DNA of 64,000 bases from Extensimonas vulgaris (GCF_003337425.1 NZ_QPJU01000005.1:162282-226281), one strand, 5' to 3'. Shown: positions 1 through 9,517, counted from the stretch's first letter. A program made the numbers and translations. Notes: generated by a model not told the origin, from the letters alone.

Positions 1-467
1 TCAGTGCGCGATATTTTGAGTGTCAAATTGGGAACGCCGGGAGCCGCGCCGTAACTTTTAGCAAATCCGGAACTGCCGAACATAATATATGAATTCGAAA
101 GATTGGCATTCCCCGTGCCAGTAACGCTAAAATAACTCGGAAGCGCGCCCTGTTTTTGAATGGTGACGTCAGTAGTCTCGTCGTATGAATTGTTTCTGTT
201 GCTGTCAACAAAAACAACCCATCCTTGAGACCAATCGTTTCCACCGTTAGCGGGAATTACAAAAGCGTTTTGTCCATACTTCATTGCTTCACTTCGTGCC
301 GCATTAATTGCTGCAAGTAATTTGTTTGCCAGAGAGGTTAATTCTGAATTTCTAATGAAATTTTGAAAACTTGGAGCTGCAACGACAAGCATTATAGCTA
401 CTATAGAAATGGTTACCATCAGTTCTATCAAGGTGAATCCGACAGCGGCGGCGCGGGATGGTTTCAT
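1..467 (-). CDS. fimT: FimT/GspH-family minor type IV pilin, 3' end outside window
   Basis: Partial gene; about 155 residues are visible and no stop is reached before base 1. The ATG at 467-465 overlaps the pilE stop as ATGA. The product starts with a short positive leader, then the prepilin cleavage motif G/FTLIELM at about residues 10-16 and a hydrophobic helix. The following LANKLLAAINAARSEAMK segment is typical of FimT/GspH pseudopilins, whose globular part caps or primes pilus assembly. An alternative ATG lies at 476-474. It is the last visible gene of the minor-pilin operon and is probably translationally coupled to pilE. Family assignment is firm; the exact symbol (fimT or fimU) is inferred from operon position. 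Confidence 0.85.
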   Translation of the reverse strand, partial: MKPSRAAAVGFTLIELMVTISIVAIMLVVAAPSFQNFIRNSELTSLANKLLAAINAARSEAMKYGQNAFVIPANGGNDWSQGWVVFVDSNRNNSYDETTDVTIQKQGALPSYFSVTGTGNANLSNSYIMFGSSGFAKSYGAAPGVPNLTLKISRT

Positions 468-976
468 GGCCAGCATAATTTGGGATTAGAGGATGATGCA
501 GTGCCGGTGCATGTTTTGCTGCCGGTGCTGGTCATTTCGAGATTGCCAACCGTGGGATCCGGTTTTGTGGGGGTTGCAATTACTTTTACGCAGTCTGCAA
601 TGGACAAAGTTCCTGAGCTGGCTGGACAAGTCGTCGCAGATAATAAGTAATTTGCATCTGAAACATTATTTCCAGAAAATGTTTTGAAAGGAACGCTCGA
701 AGCCGTGACGCCGCCACACGCCGAGGAGGGAGAAGGTGCCGTTGCCGTAGCAACCCCAGAGCTGTTGGTGGTGAAGGCCAAATAACAGTTGTTTTGCGTC
801 ATATAACGCTCTTCCTGTTGTAGCAACTCGGCGAGCGCTGCCCTCCCTTCGGCGCGTCGACCTTTGAGTACCGAATCTCTGTACGATGGGTATGCAATGG
901 CAGCCAGTATCGCAACCACAGCCACGACAATCATCAGTTCGATCAGTGTAAAACCGCGGTGAGTAATATTGCTCAT
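464..976 (-). CDS. pilE: Type IV pilin-like protein PilE
   Basis: A 170-residue minor pilin. A six- to seven-residue leader is followed by GFTLIELMIVVAVVAILAAI, the class III signal processed by prepilin peptidase PilD, with Glu5 of the mature protein present. After the alpha-1 helix comes a short pilin domain. It carries cysteine pairs (CGG near the middle and CPAS/ADC/CTG/LCW in the second half) that could form the D-region disulfides. The start overlaps the pilY1 stop as ATGA, and the stop overlaps the fimT start in the same way, so the three genes look translationally coupled. The length fits PilE of Pseudomonas or Ralstonia minor-pilin operons, which is incorporated near the pilus tip and needed for assembly and twitching. 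Confidence 0.9.
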   Translation of the reverse strand: MSNITHRGFTLIELMIVVAVVAILAAIAYPSYRDSVLKGRRAEGRAALAELLQQEERYMTQNNCYLAFTTNSSGVATATAPSPSSACGGVTASSVPFKTFSGNNVSDANYLLSATTCPASSGTLSIADCVKVIATPTKPDPTVGNLEMTSTGSKTCTGTASSSNPKLCWP

Positions 977-3900
977 GGTGCGTTTTTCAGGTCTTGATAG
1001 TTATAGATTTGTCGCCAGCTCAGGCGCCCTATGGTTTCCGTGGTTGTTGCCGCAGGGGCTGATGTACTCACGCCAGATTGCCCGGAGCTGATGCCGCGGT
1101 GAATCGTCGTTCTCGTTCGTCGCCCCGTGCTGTCGCTTATGGAAACTGTGGTTTCAGCGGTGTTGACGAGAAAAAAAGCTGGATTTAGCATGCCAACCGT
1201 CGATGGAACAAAAGTCCCGGCACCGTTAGAAATGTTTACAACATATTGATTGCCACTGCCAGCGGTATTGGTGCATGAGCCTGCAGCGCCACCGGCTGCT
1301 CCAGGAATGATAGTATTAAATACTGCTTGTAATGAACCAAGGTCGTCCATCGCACTGATCAGTTTTTCTCCTGTGTTCGGCATGTCAAAATACCAGCCGG
1401 ATCGTTGTGTAGTATCAGTATCTGAAATTGCGCGGCCCCATTTGAAGGCTGCTACGGTAATCGTCTTGGTGCTTGTATTTACGGTTCCAGGTTGTAGGCG
1501 GCCACGGCCACTGATGGCGCTGGGTCCGACTGGCGAAGAATCGGCGGAAGTTGCTCCGTTATCGTATATGGCATAAACGCTATTGGTCAGGGGGGAGGTA
1601 TTATCAGAGGACTCTAAATATTTCCCCGTGCCAAATAACACATAAAATGATTCTACACCACCAACAAGCGGACCCGTGATTAATAAAGGGGGTGCTGAGA
1701 TGGGTTGAATATTTCCGCTGCCGTCTTTGGCGATGTATAAAGGGTAGGGCGCTGGGCTGGCAAGGGTGCCTTTATTAAAGGCGGAAAGTTTGCCAAAAGT
1801 CCAGTCGGATGGGGTCAGGTTGCCAAAATTGAGCTTCCATAAATTACCATGAAGGTCGCCCATGTATATATTCGTTACCTCTCCAGATGTGCCATACAGG
1901 GGAGAAAAGTTAACTAACCCTGTCGCATTGGTGGCGCTCAATGATGTATTCAAGGGCAGAGAAATTTTGAAATAATTAGTACCCAGCGTCCAGGCAGTGC
2001 CAGCGGCCTTGTCCAATGCCAACAAATATAGCGCAGGGCTGCCAGTGCTGCTGAAGCGTCCATCAGCATCGGGTACATAATTGTTTACACCACTGCCAAA
2101 CACGGCAAACCACCGGTACGACGGCGTTGTGCTGTTTCCACTTGTCTTGAATTTGAGAATCTGCGGCTGGCCTACGACTTGACCTAGATCTGTATCGTCG
2201 GCGCGTGTGAATTCCCACATCACATTGGAAGCGCTGAATGAAGAGGGCTCCGTGACGTCTAGGGCAAATACCCCCGGGCCACCGCCACCCGTGCCAGCGA
2301 TGAGAACGGTTTTCCAATCGGTTGCCGCACCTGTAGATGCTGTTTGGGCCTCTGCTACCGCAATGCGGCCGTCGACGTAATTCTGGTGGTTGTTGGCGTA
2401 GGTAGGGTTGGTCAGAGCCGATAATTTCGGTCCCATCCAACTAGGAATGTATGCAAATAATTCAGAACCGGTATTGGCATTAAAAGCATGCAGCATGCCG
2501 TCGTTGGCGCCCACGAAGACAGCGGGAGTGCGTGTTGCGTGGGTGGACTTGAATACGGTGTATGCGGTGCCAGAATATGCCGATGATGGGGCCCCGGAAT
2601 AAACCACATTGGAATTTACAATATCCCCCAGCAAGGAACTGCGCACGCGAAATGGATTGCCTTCCTTGCTCCGGTCGCCACGTAAATAATTCAGACGGTC
2701 TTGCCCCAATGAGTCTGCCGTGGCACTAGGGTCCGTTTTGTTCAAGCTATTTTTTAAACCGGTTTCAATGGCATCCCAAGTGAAGGTAGTGGCTGTGGGG
2801 CTTGCAGTGGCACCGGAGTTGCCAACGAAGATATTGCGGTTAGCTGCGGGCGAGGTCATGTTATCCAGTTGGCTCGCAGCACTCCAAGTGCTGCCGCTGA
2901 TGGAAAGCGTGCCGCTGGCTGCGGTGATGGGCTCTGCCACGACGTCACCGCTCCAGTTGCTGGTATCAAATTTGGCCGAATACATCGTCGTACTGTTGGA
3001 TGGACTGACCTGAGCCGAGCTTACCGAGCCGCCCGCAATGGTGCGTGATGCCGTGGCGGCACGACTGAAAATTTCATCAAAGGCGCTCAATACACTTCGC
3101 GCGTTTTGCTGTAAATAATATGTAGATGCTTCGCCGGGGGCGGATTGTTTTTGCCACACATCATTATCGTTGGTGCCATCGTTTCTTTTGAATGGATTTC
3201 CCCATGTATTGTATGGTCTGGATTGCGGATTGGAAGGATCTGATTCAAAGCCGCCATATTTTGCGGCCATAAAGAATTGATTTTGATAGCGTCGATGATT
3301 GGCGTCGTTTTCTGCTCCATATTCATTGACGTCGAATAGGAAGGTCTTGATACGCAAGCCTGGTCGTTGTTTGTCGACGCCACTCGTCCAGCCCGTGCCA
3401 CGGATGTCGTGGGTGTGGCCCCAGTAAGCTGAGCCCATGATTTGGCTGGTGTCGGTACCTGCCGGGACGCTGGTGTTCGGTGGGTTGGGATTTGCGACGT
3501 TACGGGTAGTCCCCTGACCATCGACGTAGGTGGTGCTGGTGATATTTTTCTCAAATGCCTGAACGATGCCGCGCCAATAGTTTATATCCGGGATATTGTT
3601 TGCAGCATCGGCTGTGGGAAGGCGGTTGCCATCATGGGTGTGGATGTCGCCAATCACGATGATGTTGCTTTTGACGCAGGAATAATCGGCAGTGTTGCTT
3701 CTACCATCGCCGTAAGGATCGTTCCAGGTAGTGAATACGGGGAAGCCATCTTTCATGGCATCCGTCATGCCGGAAATGGCAGCTGGACTAGGTTGAAGCC
3801 CTTGCAAATAACGCAGAACCTCGTAATGAAGCTCTCCTACGGGATCATATTTCTTGTAGACGCCCGGGGTGGGCCCGGTGCGACCAAATTTGTTCAAATA

Positions 3901-5397
3901 ATTGATGACTCCGCTAATATTTGGAGTAACGCTAGTGTCGCTATCAGGATTGGGGTAAAAAACACCGGTGTTCGGGTTCCATTCGGCTTTCGTGTTGCCC
4001 CCTGTGGGTGTATTGTCCTGACCTGTAGCGTTATAAGTTTTTTGGCCTACGTATTTCATTGGCACGCGCAAGACCCCACCATAGCGCCCATTGTTGTAAC
4101 TCGCCGTTTGGTCCATCAAATAACCAAAGGCCGCAAGGCGCATTTGATCGCTGTATTTTTGGATCACGCCGGTGGGTTTGTAATTGCCATGAGGGTATTG
4201 TCGGCACAGGCCGTAGTCGCGGACGTCCTGGAGGGTGCCTGAAGTGGTGTTGCAGACTTGCACGCGGGCATAGAAAAAACCGTCAGAATTTAGTGCGCCG
4301 CCAGCCGTTGGAGGTTGCCATGAACCAGTATAGTCCTTGAGATAGCAAGACTTTTTGATGCCAGGAATTGGGTCTCCAAATACGCTGTTGCTGCACGATA
4401 CGCCATTATAGGCGGGGGCGACTTTCCAGTAATTGTCCCCTCCTGTTTTGGCGCCATACCATACTTCTTTTACCCCGGTAAAAGAGCAATATCCGTTTTC
4501 GTCGGCGCAGGCCGAGCCACCGGGCCCTTTATCGCTGCTATTTGTGATGGGGCCTATGGCGCTCGTCGGTGCTGCAGCACCCAGTGTGTATGCACCTGTA
4601 TTGCCGCACCCTCCCGTTTTGGATGTGCCAAAATAAATTTTGTTTAAGGTGTTGGCAACCCAAATATCGTTACTGCCCGCCTGGGTTTGCATGGATTGTG
4701 GCACCGCACCCCAGTAAGGATGCGATCCGTCGCCATTTTTTTGGAGTTGTTTCGCAGGAAAGTTGGTGCTGTTCCACATGCAAATCGGATCACCATTGGG
4801 TAAAACCGCACGCTGCAAAATGGTGAGTGAATCGGTGTCGATATAGCGGTCCCCGCCCGAAAGCGCGAGGCGCAGCATGTCGATGGCGGAGCTGGATGCC
4901 CAATTGAGAAAATTGCCGCTAAAGGCGTCGGCACACATGCGATTGGTGGCTGGACCGCTACGGTCAAAACGCTTGTAGTCTGATGTGCTCAGGCCTGTTG
5001 CTGGCGTTTCTGTGGGGGCGTCATTATAGGTGTAGCAGCTTTCAGCATCGTAGTAGCCAAGGTATTCGTTGGCGTTACTGTAGGTTGAGTCAGTGGTTGC
5101 ATTGGCGGTCGGCGCGGGATATTGTGCGCCAACAGTGGGGAATTCCACCGACAGAGCCAGTGCCAATGCTGGTTTGTCTATGGGGATTGCTGCATACAAA
5201 GGCTCCGTGGCCAGGGCAATGGCGGGTATGGCCGGTGGGCTGGCCTGCCCGATAGCCATCCAGGAGGCAGCAATCACAAGAGGCAAAAGGCTCCAGGCCA
5301 GCCATGTGGCTGGAGTGTGGGGCAGGCAATGCTGCAATGCAGTTTTCAGTTTGTGAATGATCGCACCGGCTTGGGTGAATGTTTGCTGATGGGCCAT
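973..5397 (-). CDS. pilY1: Type IV pilus tip adhesin/assembly protein PilY1
   Basis: A 1474-residue secreted protein. The N-terminus has a hydrophobic stretch around residues 31-50 ending in a plausible signal-peptidase site (GQA before SPP). The N-terminal two thirds are Cys-, Asn- and Thr-rich and divergent, as is usual for PilY1. From about residue 910 the conserved C-terminal PilY beta-propeller is clear, with segments such as VFVGANDGMLHAFNANTG and VLIAGTGGGGPGVFALDV. PilY1 sits at the pilus tip, antagonises retraction and mediates adhesion and surface sensing. I could not pick out the textbook DxDxNxD calcium loop with certainty. The start has a good ribosome site (GAGGA about 7 nt upstream), 7 nt after the pilX stop. 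Confidence 0.93.
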   Translation of the reverse strand: MAHQQTFTQAGAIIHKLKTALQHCLPHTPATWLAWSLLPLVIAASWMAIGQASPPAIPAIALATEPLYAAIPIDKPALALALSVEFPTVGAQYPAPTANATTDSTYSNANEYLGYYDAESCYTYNDAPTETPATGLSTSDYKRFDRSGPATNRMCADAFSGNFLNWASSSAIDMLRLALSGGDRYIDTDSLTILQRAVLPNGDPICMWNSTNFPAKQLQKNGDGSHPYWGAVPQSMQTQAGSNDIWVANTLNKIYFGTSKTGGCGNTGAYTLGAAAPTSAIGPITNSSDKGPGGSACADENGYCSFTGVKEVWYGAKTGGDNYWKVAPAYNGVSCSNSVFGDPIPGIKKSCYLKDYTGSWQPPTAGGALNSDGFFYARVQVCNTTSGTLQDVRDYGLCRQYPHGNYKPTGVIQKYSDQMRLAAFGYLMDQTASYNNGRYGGVLRVPMKYVGQKTYNATGQDNTPTGGNTKAEWNPNTGVFYPNPDSDTSVTPNISGVINYLNKFGRTGPTPGVYKKYDPVGELHYEVLRYLQGLQPSPAAISGMTDAMKDGFPVFTTWNDPYGDGRSNTADYSCVKSNIIVIGDIHTHDGNRLPTADAANNIPDINYWRGIVQAFEKNITSTTYVDGQGTTRNVANPNPPNTSVPAGTDTSQIMGSAYWGHTHDIRGTGWTSGVDKQRPGLRIKTFLFDVNEYGAENDANHRRYQNQFFMAAKYGGFESDPSNPQSRPYNTWGNPFKRNDGTNDNDVWQKQSAPGEASTYYLQQNARSVLSAFDEIFSRAATASRTIAGGSVSSAQVSPSNSTTMYSAKFDTSNWSGDVVAEPITAASGTLSISGSTWSAASQLDNMTSPAANRNIFVGNSGATASPTATTFTWDAIETGLKNSLNKTDPSATADSLGQDRLNYLRGDRSKEGNPFRVRSSLLGDIVNSNVVYSGAPSSAYSGTAYTVFKSTHATRTPAVFVGANDGMLHAFNANTGSELFAYIPSWMGPKLSALTNPTYANNHQNYVDGRIAVAEAQTASTGAATDWKTVLIAGTGGGGPGVFALDVTEPSSFSASNVMWEFTRADDTDLGQVVGQPQILKFKTSGNSTTPSYRWFAVFGSGVNNYVPDADGRFSSTGSPALYLLALDKAAGTAWTLGTNYFKISLPLNTSLSATNATGLVNFSPLYGTSGEVTNIYMGDLHGNLWKLNFGNLTPSDWTFGKLSAFNKGTLASPAPYPLYIAKDGSGNIQPISAPPLLITGPLVGGVESFYVLFGTGKYLESSDNTSPLTNSVYAIYDNGATSADSSPVGPSAISGRGRLQPGTVNTSTKTITVAAFKWGRAISDTDTTQRSGWYFDMPNTGEKLISAMDDLGSLQAVFNTIIPGAAGGAAGSCTNTAGSGNQYVVNISNGAGTFVPSTVGMLNPAFFLVNTAETTVSISDSTGRRTRTTIHRGISSGQSGVSTSAPAATTTETIGRLSWRQIYNYQDLKNAP

Positions 5398-5404
5398 GCT
5401 GTCC

Positions 5405-6082
5405 TCAATTGCGGTAAATCATTTGGAGGGCGACCTGAATATCGGTTCGTGGGCCGAATCCCATGGAGGTGACGCGGTACACGTATTTCATTCCAGTAGG
5501 GCCTTGGGTTCTTGCGACGGCTGGGTCTGGTATGGGTTCAATGACGTAACGCGGTGCTTGTGCGGGTTGTATGCCTTTGTTGCCCGCGGGGAAAGTTCGG
5601 TCGGTGTAAGTTCCAAAGGCCGTGGTTCTGGCGTTGCTGCTGGTGTCCGTGAAGTCCACGGTAAGCCATGCTGGTTTGCCAGAAGCATTCAAATTACAAA
5701 GCCCAATGCTGTCACCGGAATTCCCGCAAGAATCAATGAATTTTGAAAGATCGGTGCTTCCACTATTGAAAACGCTGCTGCGTAAATGGGTGGACGTGGC
5801 GGGTTGACCTTCGATATCAAACTCTGCGTCGATGAGTGCCGCTTCAGCGGCTTGCCATGCGATTTGGGTGTCGCGATCATTGCGTGTGCCGCGTTCGGCC
5901 ATCATGGAGATTTGAATGCCGGCCACTCCTAAAATGGAGACGATCAGCAATATGATCATGACGACGATCAGCGACACCCCGCGCGACGATGCGGAGGGGT
6001 TTTTCCGGTCAAAGCGTCGGTTTTTTCGTTTTTCAGGAGTGGCGGCCGGCATAAGGGGCGATTCAATTATTTTCTTGGGCAT
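5405..6082 (-). CDS. pilX: Type IV pilus minor pilin-like assembly protein PilX
   Basis: 225 residues. A basic leader ends in SSRGVSLIVVMIILLIVSIL, the atypical PilX variant of the prepilin motif in which FTLIEL is replaced by VSLIVV. It is followed by the conserved MMAERGTRNDRDTQIAWQAA and EAALIDAE segment of the PilX N-terminal family. It belongs to the minor-pilin priming complex with PilV, PilW and PilE. The chosen ATG overlaps the 3' end of pilW by 20 bases. A second in-frame ATG (6052-6050) would leave a 10-base gap; neither has a strong ribosome site, so the start is uncertain. Its position directly before pilY1 is the standard order. Confidence 0.9.
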   Translation of the reverse strand: MPKKIIESPLMPAATPEKRKNRRFDRKNPSASSRGVSLIVVMIILLIVSILGVAGIQISMMAERGTRNDRDTQIAWQAAEAALIDAEFDIEGQPATSTHLRSSVFNSGSTDLSKFIDSCGNSGDSIGLCNLNASGKPAWLTVDFTDTSSNARTTAFGTYTDRTFPAGNKGIQPAQAPRYVIEPIPDPAVARTQGPTGMKYVYRVTSMGFGPRTDIQVALQMIYRN

Positions 6083-7136
6083 TGCGCAGATGCACTATGA
6101 AAGTGACTACTTGGCGCATTCTTCCGTCTGCAGCGGGGGTAAAGATGGTTCCCGGATCGCTGGTGGCATTGGCAAAGGCGGAACCTATGGTGCCGCCACT
6201 CGAGTCTTTGGTTTCCCCCAATGGATAATAGGTGTGCGTGCTGTTATCCACGGCGGTATTGGGTGCCGCGCGGACGACCATGCCTATGCGTATGCTGCGG
6301 ACTTTCTTCCAGTTGGCATACGTGGCGGCCTGGTTGCCGGCAACGGTGAGTTGGTCTGCTCTGAGGTAGCGCTCCGGGATAGTGTCCGATGCTGTGGCGG
6401 GAATTGGCACGGTGGTGTTGCCCGGGCCGATGCCGTCCACGCCGTAGAGCACTTGAAAATTTTCCACGCCGCGCACGAGGGGCTGTGTGTCGTAGGGTGC
6501 ACTGCCCGTGTCCGAGCGCGAGCACATCAGTGATGGCTCTCCATCCGCATCCACACCGACGTGAAGGATGCTCACAGATTGGTCATCGATGTTGGCGGGT
6601 GCGGCGGTGGGGGCATTGCCGGAGCAGTCGATCATGGAGCCGTCGGATTTTGTGGCGTCGGTATCTGAGGCGTTGGGCTGAAAGCGTAATACGAGGATGT
6701 CACTGCCGTAGCCGACACTGCCCGAACTTCTGCTGGTGCCTGCTGTCCAGGCATCACTTGGGGTTCGAGACGCGTTGTTGAGTCCATAAACATTGGGTGG
6801 GATGTTGGTCGGTATACCCTGCGTGTTGCTAACAGCTGCCGGGTTTGCGATGTACGCGAGGGTTTTGAAGCCAGTTTGGACGCCAACGCGCTGGATGATG
6901 TCTTGTGCAAAGCGGGTGTTGTCACGCAATTGGGAGGCGGCATCGACGGCAGTGAAACCTTGGCGTGCAACGAGGAGCGCTGCGGTTGCAGCTAGCACGA
7001 TCAAGAGGCTGAGCACTAGTGCCACCATCAATTCAACCAAGGTGAAGCCTTTTTGATATTCACGCGAGGCAGCGCGGCGGCGGGAAAGGGCTGGCATTTC
7101 GACGAAATGGGGATGCGGAACGCGCAAGGGAGTCAT
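6063..7136 (-). CDS. pilW: Type IV pilus minor pilin PilW
   Basis: 357 residues from the ATG that overlaps the pilV stop as ATGA. A leader of about 30 residues precedes GFTLVELMVALVLSLLIVLA, a canonical prepilin signal and alpha-1 helix; an internal ATG at residue 14 would give a more usual leader length. The middle contains the PilW-type segment around VGYGSDILVLRFQPNASDT and later VRSIRIGMVVRAAPN. PilW is one of the core minor pilins that prime pilus assembly in the inner membrane and recruit PilY1. A longer in-frame reading upstream exists but lies inside pilV and is rejected. Confidence 0.9.
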   Translation of the reverse strand: MTPLRVPHPHFVEMPALSRRRAASREYQKGFTLVELMVALVLSLLIVLAATAALLVARQGFTAVDAASQLRDNTRFAQDIIQRVGVQTGFKTLAYIANPAAVSNTQGIPTNIPPNVYGLNNASRTPSDAWTAGTSRSSGSVGYGSDILVLRFQPNASDTDATKSDGSMIDCSGNAPTAAPANIDDQSVSILHVGVDADGEPSLMCSRSDTGSAPYDTQPLVRGVENFQVLYGVDGIGPGNTTVPIPATASDTIPERYLRADQLTVAGNQAATYANWKKVRSIRIGMVVRAAPNTAVDNSTHTYYPLGETKDSSGGTIGSAFANATSDPGTIFTPAADGRMRQVVTFIVHLRNAQENN

Positions 7137-7864
7137 AAGCTGTTTCCGCTCGTGACGGGCAATATGATGTATGGTCTGCTGCCTGTGTCGGCGGCGCTCA
7201 ATAATGCGTTGCTTCCGGTCTGGCTGCGATCGGTGTTGGTGCGGGTCCAGCCAATTTTGATGACGGCGATGTCGTTGTTGCCACCGGCAGAGCTGGTGCA
7301 ACCCCATTGCGGCAATCCATTGCTGTCGTAAGGGGCACTGTCATAACACACGACAACCCGTGCACCGGGCAGGGCAGCATCGACGCGGGTCAGCCAGTCT
7401 GTCATCTCGGCGCTGGCTATGTCTGTGGTGCTGGTACAGCCTGTGGCTGCGTTGGCTACACGCAGGCAATAGTTTGGGGTGGCGAGCGCCAGAGGGCTGG
7501 AAAAGGAGCCCAGATAAGGGTTGCTGGAAGCCGTAGTCAGAACGGCGATGGCTTTGTTGCCGCGCATCATCTCGGCTAGTTCACGCGCAAACACTGCAGC
7601 CTGCGCCTGGATGCGGGCGTCTCGGTTTGCCTGCAGCGCAAAGGCTTGAATACCGACCATGCCGAGCATGCCAAAAGAGAGTATGGCAATGGCAACGAGC
7701 ACTTCTATCAGCGTAAAGCCGCGAGCCGATGGCCTGCCATGCCTTGCGCAAGAGCAGGGTGTTGCAGTCCGCGGCGGCCGCGCATGGGATGTCAAGCCGA
7801 GGTTAGATTGGCCCCAAGGTGCGCCCCACTGGTTGGACTTCTTCGGAAGAAGCAGTTTTTTCAT
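7133..7864 (-). CDS. pilV: Type IV pilus modification/minor pilin protein PilV
   Basis: 243 residues if translation starts at the ATG at 7864-7862. The prepilin motif ARGFTLIEVLVAIAILSFGM is followed by LGMVGIQAFALQANRDARIQ, typical of PilV, then a Cys-containing C-terminal domain. It is the first gene of the pilV-W-X-Y1-E-fimT operon. The leader would be about 50 residues, much longer than usual, with many Arg and Pro residues and no convincing ribosome site before the ATG. A TTG codon about 26 residues before the cleavage site is a possible alternative start. The operon promoter must lie in the roughly 117-bp gap shared with divergent ribD. Confidence 0.87.
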   Translation of the reverse strand: MKKLLLPKKSNQWGAPWGQSNLGLTSHARPPRTATPCSCARHGRPSARGFTLIEVLVAIAILSFGMLGMVGIQAFALQANRDARIQAQAAVFARELAEMMRGNKAIAVLTTASSNPYLGSFSSPLALATPNYCLRVANAATGCTSTTDIASAEMTDWLTRVDAALPGARVVVCYDSAPYDSNGLPQWGCTSSAGGNNDIAVIKIGWTRTNTDRSQTGSNALLSAADTGSRPYIILPVTSGNSL

Positions 7865-7981
7865 GAAACTGATGGTATGCCCAAGAAGTAACTTGTTGTC
7901 GCTTTGGTGATGCCGTTGATTCTTTGAATTCAACCGCTCGGCGGGATTGGACGGGGGCTAGCCGTTACAGTCGCAGCAATC

Positions 7982-9097
7982 ATGAACACGTCTTTCATTC
8001 CGGCGCCGATGCTCGAGGCGCTCGCTCTGGCGCAGCAGGGCTTGCTGCGCACGTCTCCGAACCCGCGTGTGGGATGTGTGCTGGTGGATGTTGCAGGGTG
8101 CGTGATTGGGCGCGGCTCCACGCAGCGGGCCGGCGGGCCGCACGCGGAGATCATGGCGCTGCGCGATGCCCTGGCGCAGGGGCATTCGACGCGAGGGGCG
8201 ACGGCTTACGTCACGCTGGAGCCGTGCGCGCACCAGGGGCGCACGGGGCCGTGTTGCGATGCCTTGGCCGAGGCTGGCATTGCCAAAGTGGTGGCGTCAA
8301 TCACGGATCCCAATCCGCGTGTGGCAGGGCAGGGCTTTGCGCGATTGCGTGCTGCGGGCGTGCAGGTGGAGGTCGGCCCTGGTGCAGAAGCTGCGCGCGA
8401 GCTCAACCTGGGGTTTTTCAGCCGCATGGTGCGCAAGACGCCTTGGGTGCGCATGAAGGTGGCGGCATCGCTCGATGGCGTCACGGCGCTGCCCAATGGG
8501 GCGAGTCAGTGGATCACTTCGCCCGAGGCGCGCCGCGACGGCCATGCCTGGCGCGCGCGCGCTTGCGCCGTGCTCACGGGCATAGGGACGGTGCTGGCCG
8601 ACGATCCGCGGCTCGATGTGCGCGAGGTGCCCACGGAGCGGCAGCCTGCGCTGGTGCTGGTGGACAGCGCCTTGCAGGTGCCGCTGGATGCATCGATTTT
8701 CATAGCTGATCGTGGTGTCTACATCTACACTGCGAGCCAAAATGATGCAAAAAAACAGGCGCTGGAGGAGCGTGGGGTGCAGGTCATCACGTTGCCCGAT
8801 GCGCACGGCAAGGTGGACTTGGCGGCCATGCTGACGGACCTTGCGCTGCGTGCCGAGGTGAATGAGCTGCACGTCGAGGCGGGCTACAAGCTCAACGGGT
8901 CCTTGCTGCGTGCCGGGTTGGTCGATGAGTTGCTGGTGTATCTGGCGCCCAAGCTCCTAGGCGCAGGCGCCGGGATGGCACAACTGGGTGAACTGACCGC
9001 CCTGGCGCAGGCGCAGGAGCTCGAATTTAAGGCGCAGGATCGAGTCGGGCCAGACCTTCGCGTTTTGGCGCGCATTCGCGGGCGAGACCGTTTTTAG
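7982..9097 (+). CDS. ribD: Bifunctional diaminohydroxyphosphoribosylaminopyrimidine deaminase / 5-amino-6-(5-phosphoribosylamino)uracil reductase
   Basis: 371 residues, the usual RibD length. The N-terminal cytidine-deaminase-like domain has the zinc ligands: HAE near residue 53 and PCAHQGRTGPC near residues 80-90. The C-terminal reductase domain carries KVAASLDGVTALPNG and the final VEAG/LVDELLVYLAPKLLG block that binds NADPH. It catalyses two consecutive steps of riboflavin synthesis in the cytoplasm. It stands alone here, without ribE/ribBA/ribH downstream, and is divergent from pilV. No FMN riboswitch is recognisable in the short leader, consistent with those elements usually preceding ribB or the rib operon. 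Confidence 0.95.
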   Translation: MNTSFIPAPMLEALALAQQGLLRTSPNPRVGCVLVDVAGCVIGRGSTQRAGGPHAEIMALRDALAQGHSTRGATAYVTLEPCAHQGRTGPCCDALAEAGIAKVVASITDPNPRVAGQGFARLRAAGVQVEVGPGAEAARELNLGFFSRMVRKTPWVRMKVAASLDGVTALPNGASQWITSPEARRDGHAWRARACAVLTGIGTVLADDPRLDVREVPTERQPALVLVDSALQVPLDASIFIADRGVYIYTASQNDAKKQALEERGVQVITLPDAHGKVDLAAMLTDLALRAEVNELHVEAGYKLNGSLLRAGLVDELLVYLAPKLLGAGAGMAQLGELTALAQAQELEFKAQDRVGPDLRVLARIRGRDRF

Positions 9098-9114
9098 CGG
9101 CCTGCTGGCCCGGC

Positions 9115-9447
9115 TCACTTGTGCGTGTACCCCAGACACGCCCCCGCATTCGGCATGCCGCGGCATTCGCGGTACAGACGGCGGTCGCGCTCGGCGGTGG
9201 TTTCTTCACTGGGGCTGCGTAGGTGGGTGGTGTGAACTTTGTGCTTTTTCTTGCCTGCCGTGCGGGTGTTGTTCACGCTGGTCGTCGCGTCGCCCGAGTT
9301 GGATTTTTTGCTCGCGGCGAGAGCCGCCTGGGGCACGGCGCTGAGGCTCAAAGCAAAACACAAGGCAAAAATGGCATTTCTCAAGGAGCAGCGTGCGTGA
9401 AGTGCTATATCTTTTGCAGTTTTATGCGTGGTAGAGGACATGGACAT
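9115..9447 (-). CDS. Small secreted protein of unknown function
   Basis: 110 residues from the ATG at 9447 (a second ATG two codons later is equally possible). The N-terminus is a clear Sec signal peptide: a basic region, the hydrophobic run IFALCFALSLSAVPQAALA, and cleavage around ALA-A. The mature part is strongly basic and Ser/Lys/Thr-rich. It ends in a compact segment, RECRGMPNAGACLGYTHK, with two cysteines eight residues apart that could form a disulfide in the periplasm. It converges on ribD (17 bases between stops) and is divergent from the aminotransferase gene. I do not recognise the family and assign no function. Confidence 0.65.
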   Translation of the reverse strand: MSMSSTTHKTAKDIALHARCSLRNAIFALCFALSLSAVPQAALAASKKSNSGDATTSVNNTRTAGKKKHKVHTTHLRSPSEETTAERDRRLYRECRGMPNAGACLGYTHK

Positions 9448-9517
9448 TCCAAAAAGTGAGTGTGAAGTGTGAATGGCAACCGATAGGATAGAGGGTTGTT
9501 CCACTGCACATACTGCC

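Noticed and set aside
7865..7981. FMN riboswitch before ribD
   Set aside because: The 117-bp gap has none of the RFN-element conserved blocks and is too short for a full element plus expression platform.
8698..8748. Stretch in ribD (ATAGCTG ... GCCAAAATGAT) that resembles a dispersed palindrome inserted in the coding region
   Set aside because: The arms do not pair and the encoded segment (GVYIYTASQNDAKKQ) reads like normal RibD sequence, so the resemblance is probably chance.
9473..9517. Upstream ATG adding 15 residues to the aminotransferase
   Set aside because: It leaves only 25 bases to the divergent start at 9447 and the extra residues do not look like a family N-terminus.
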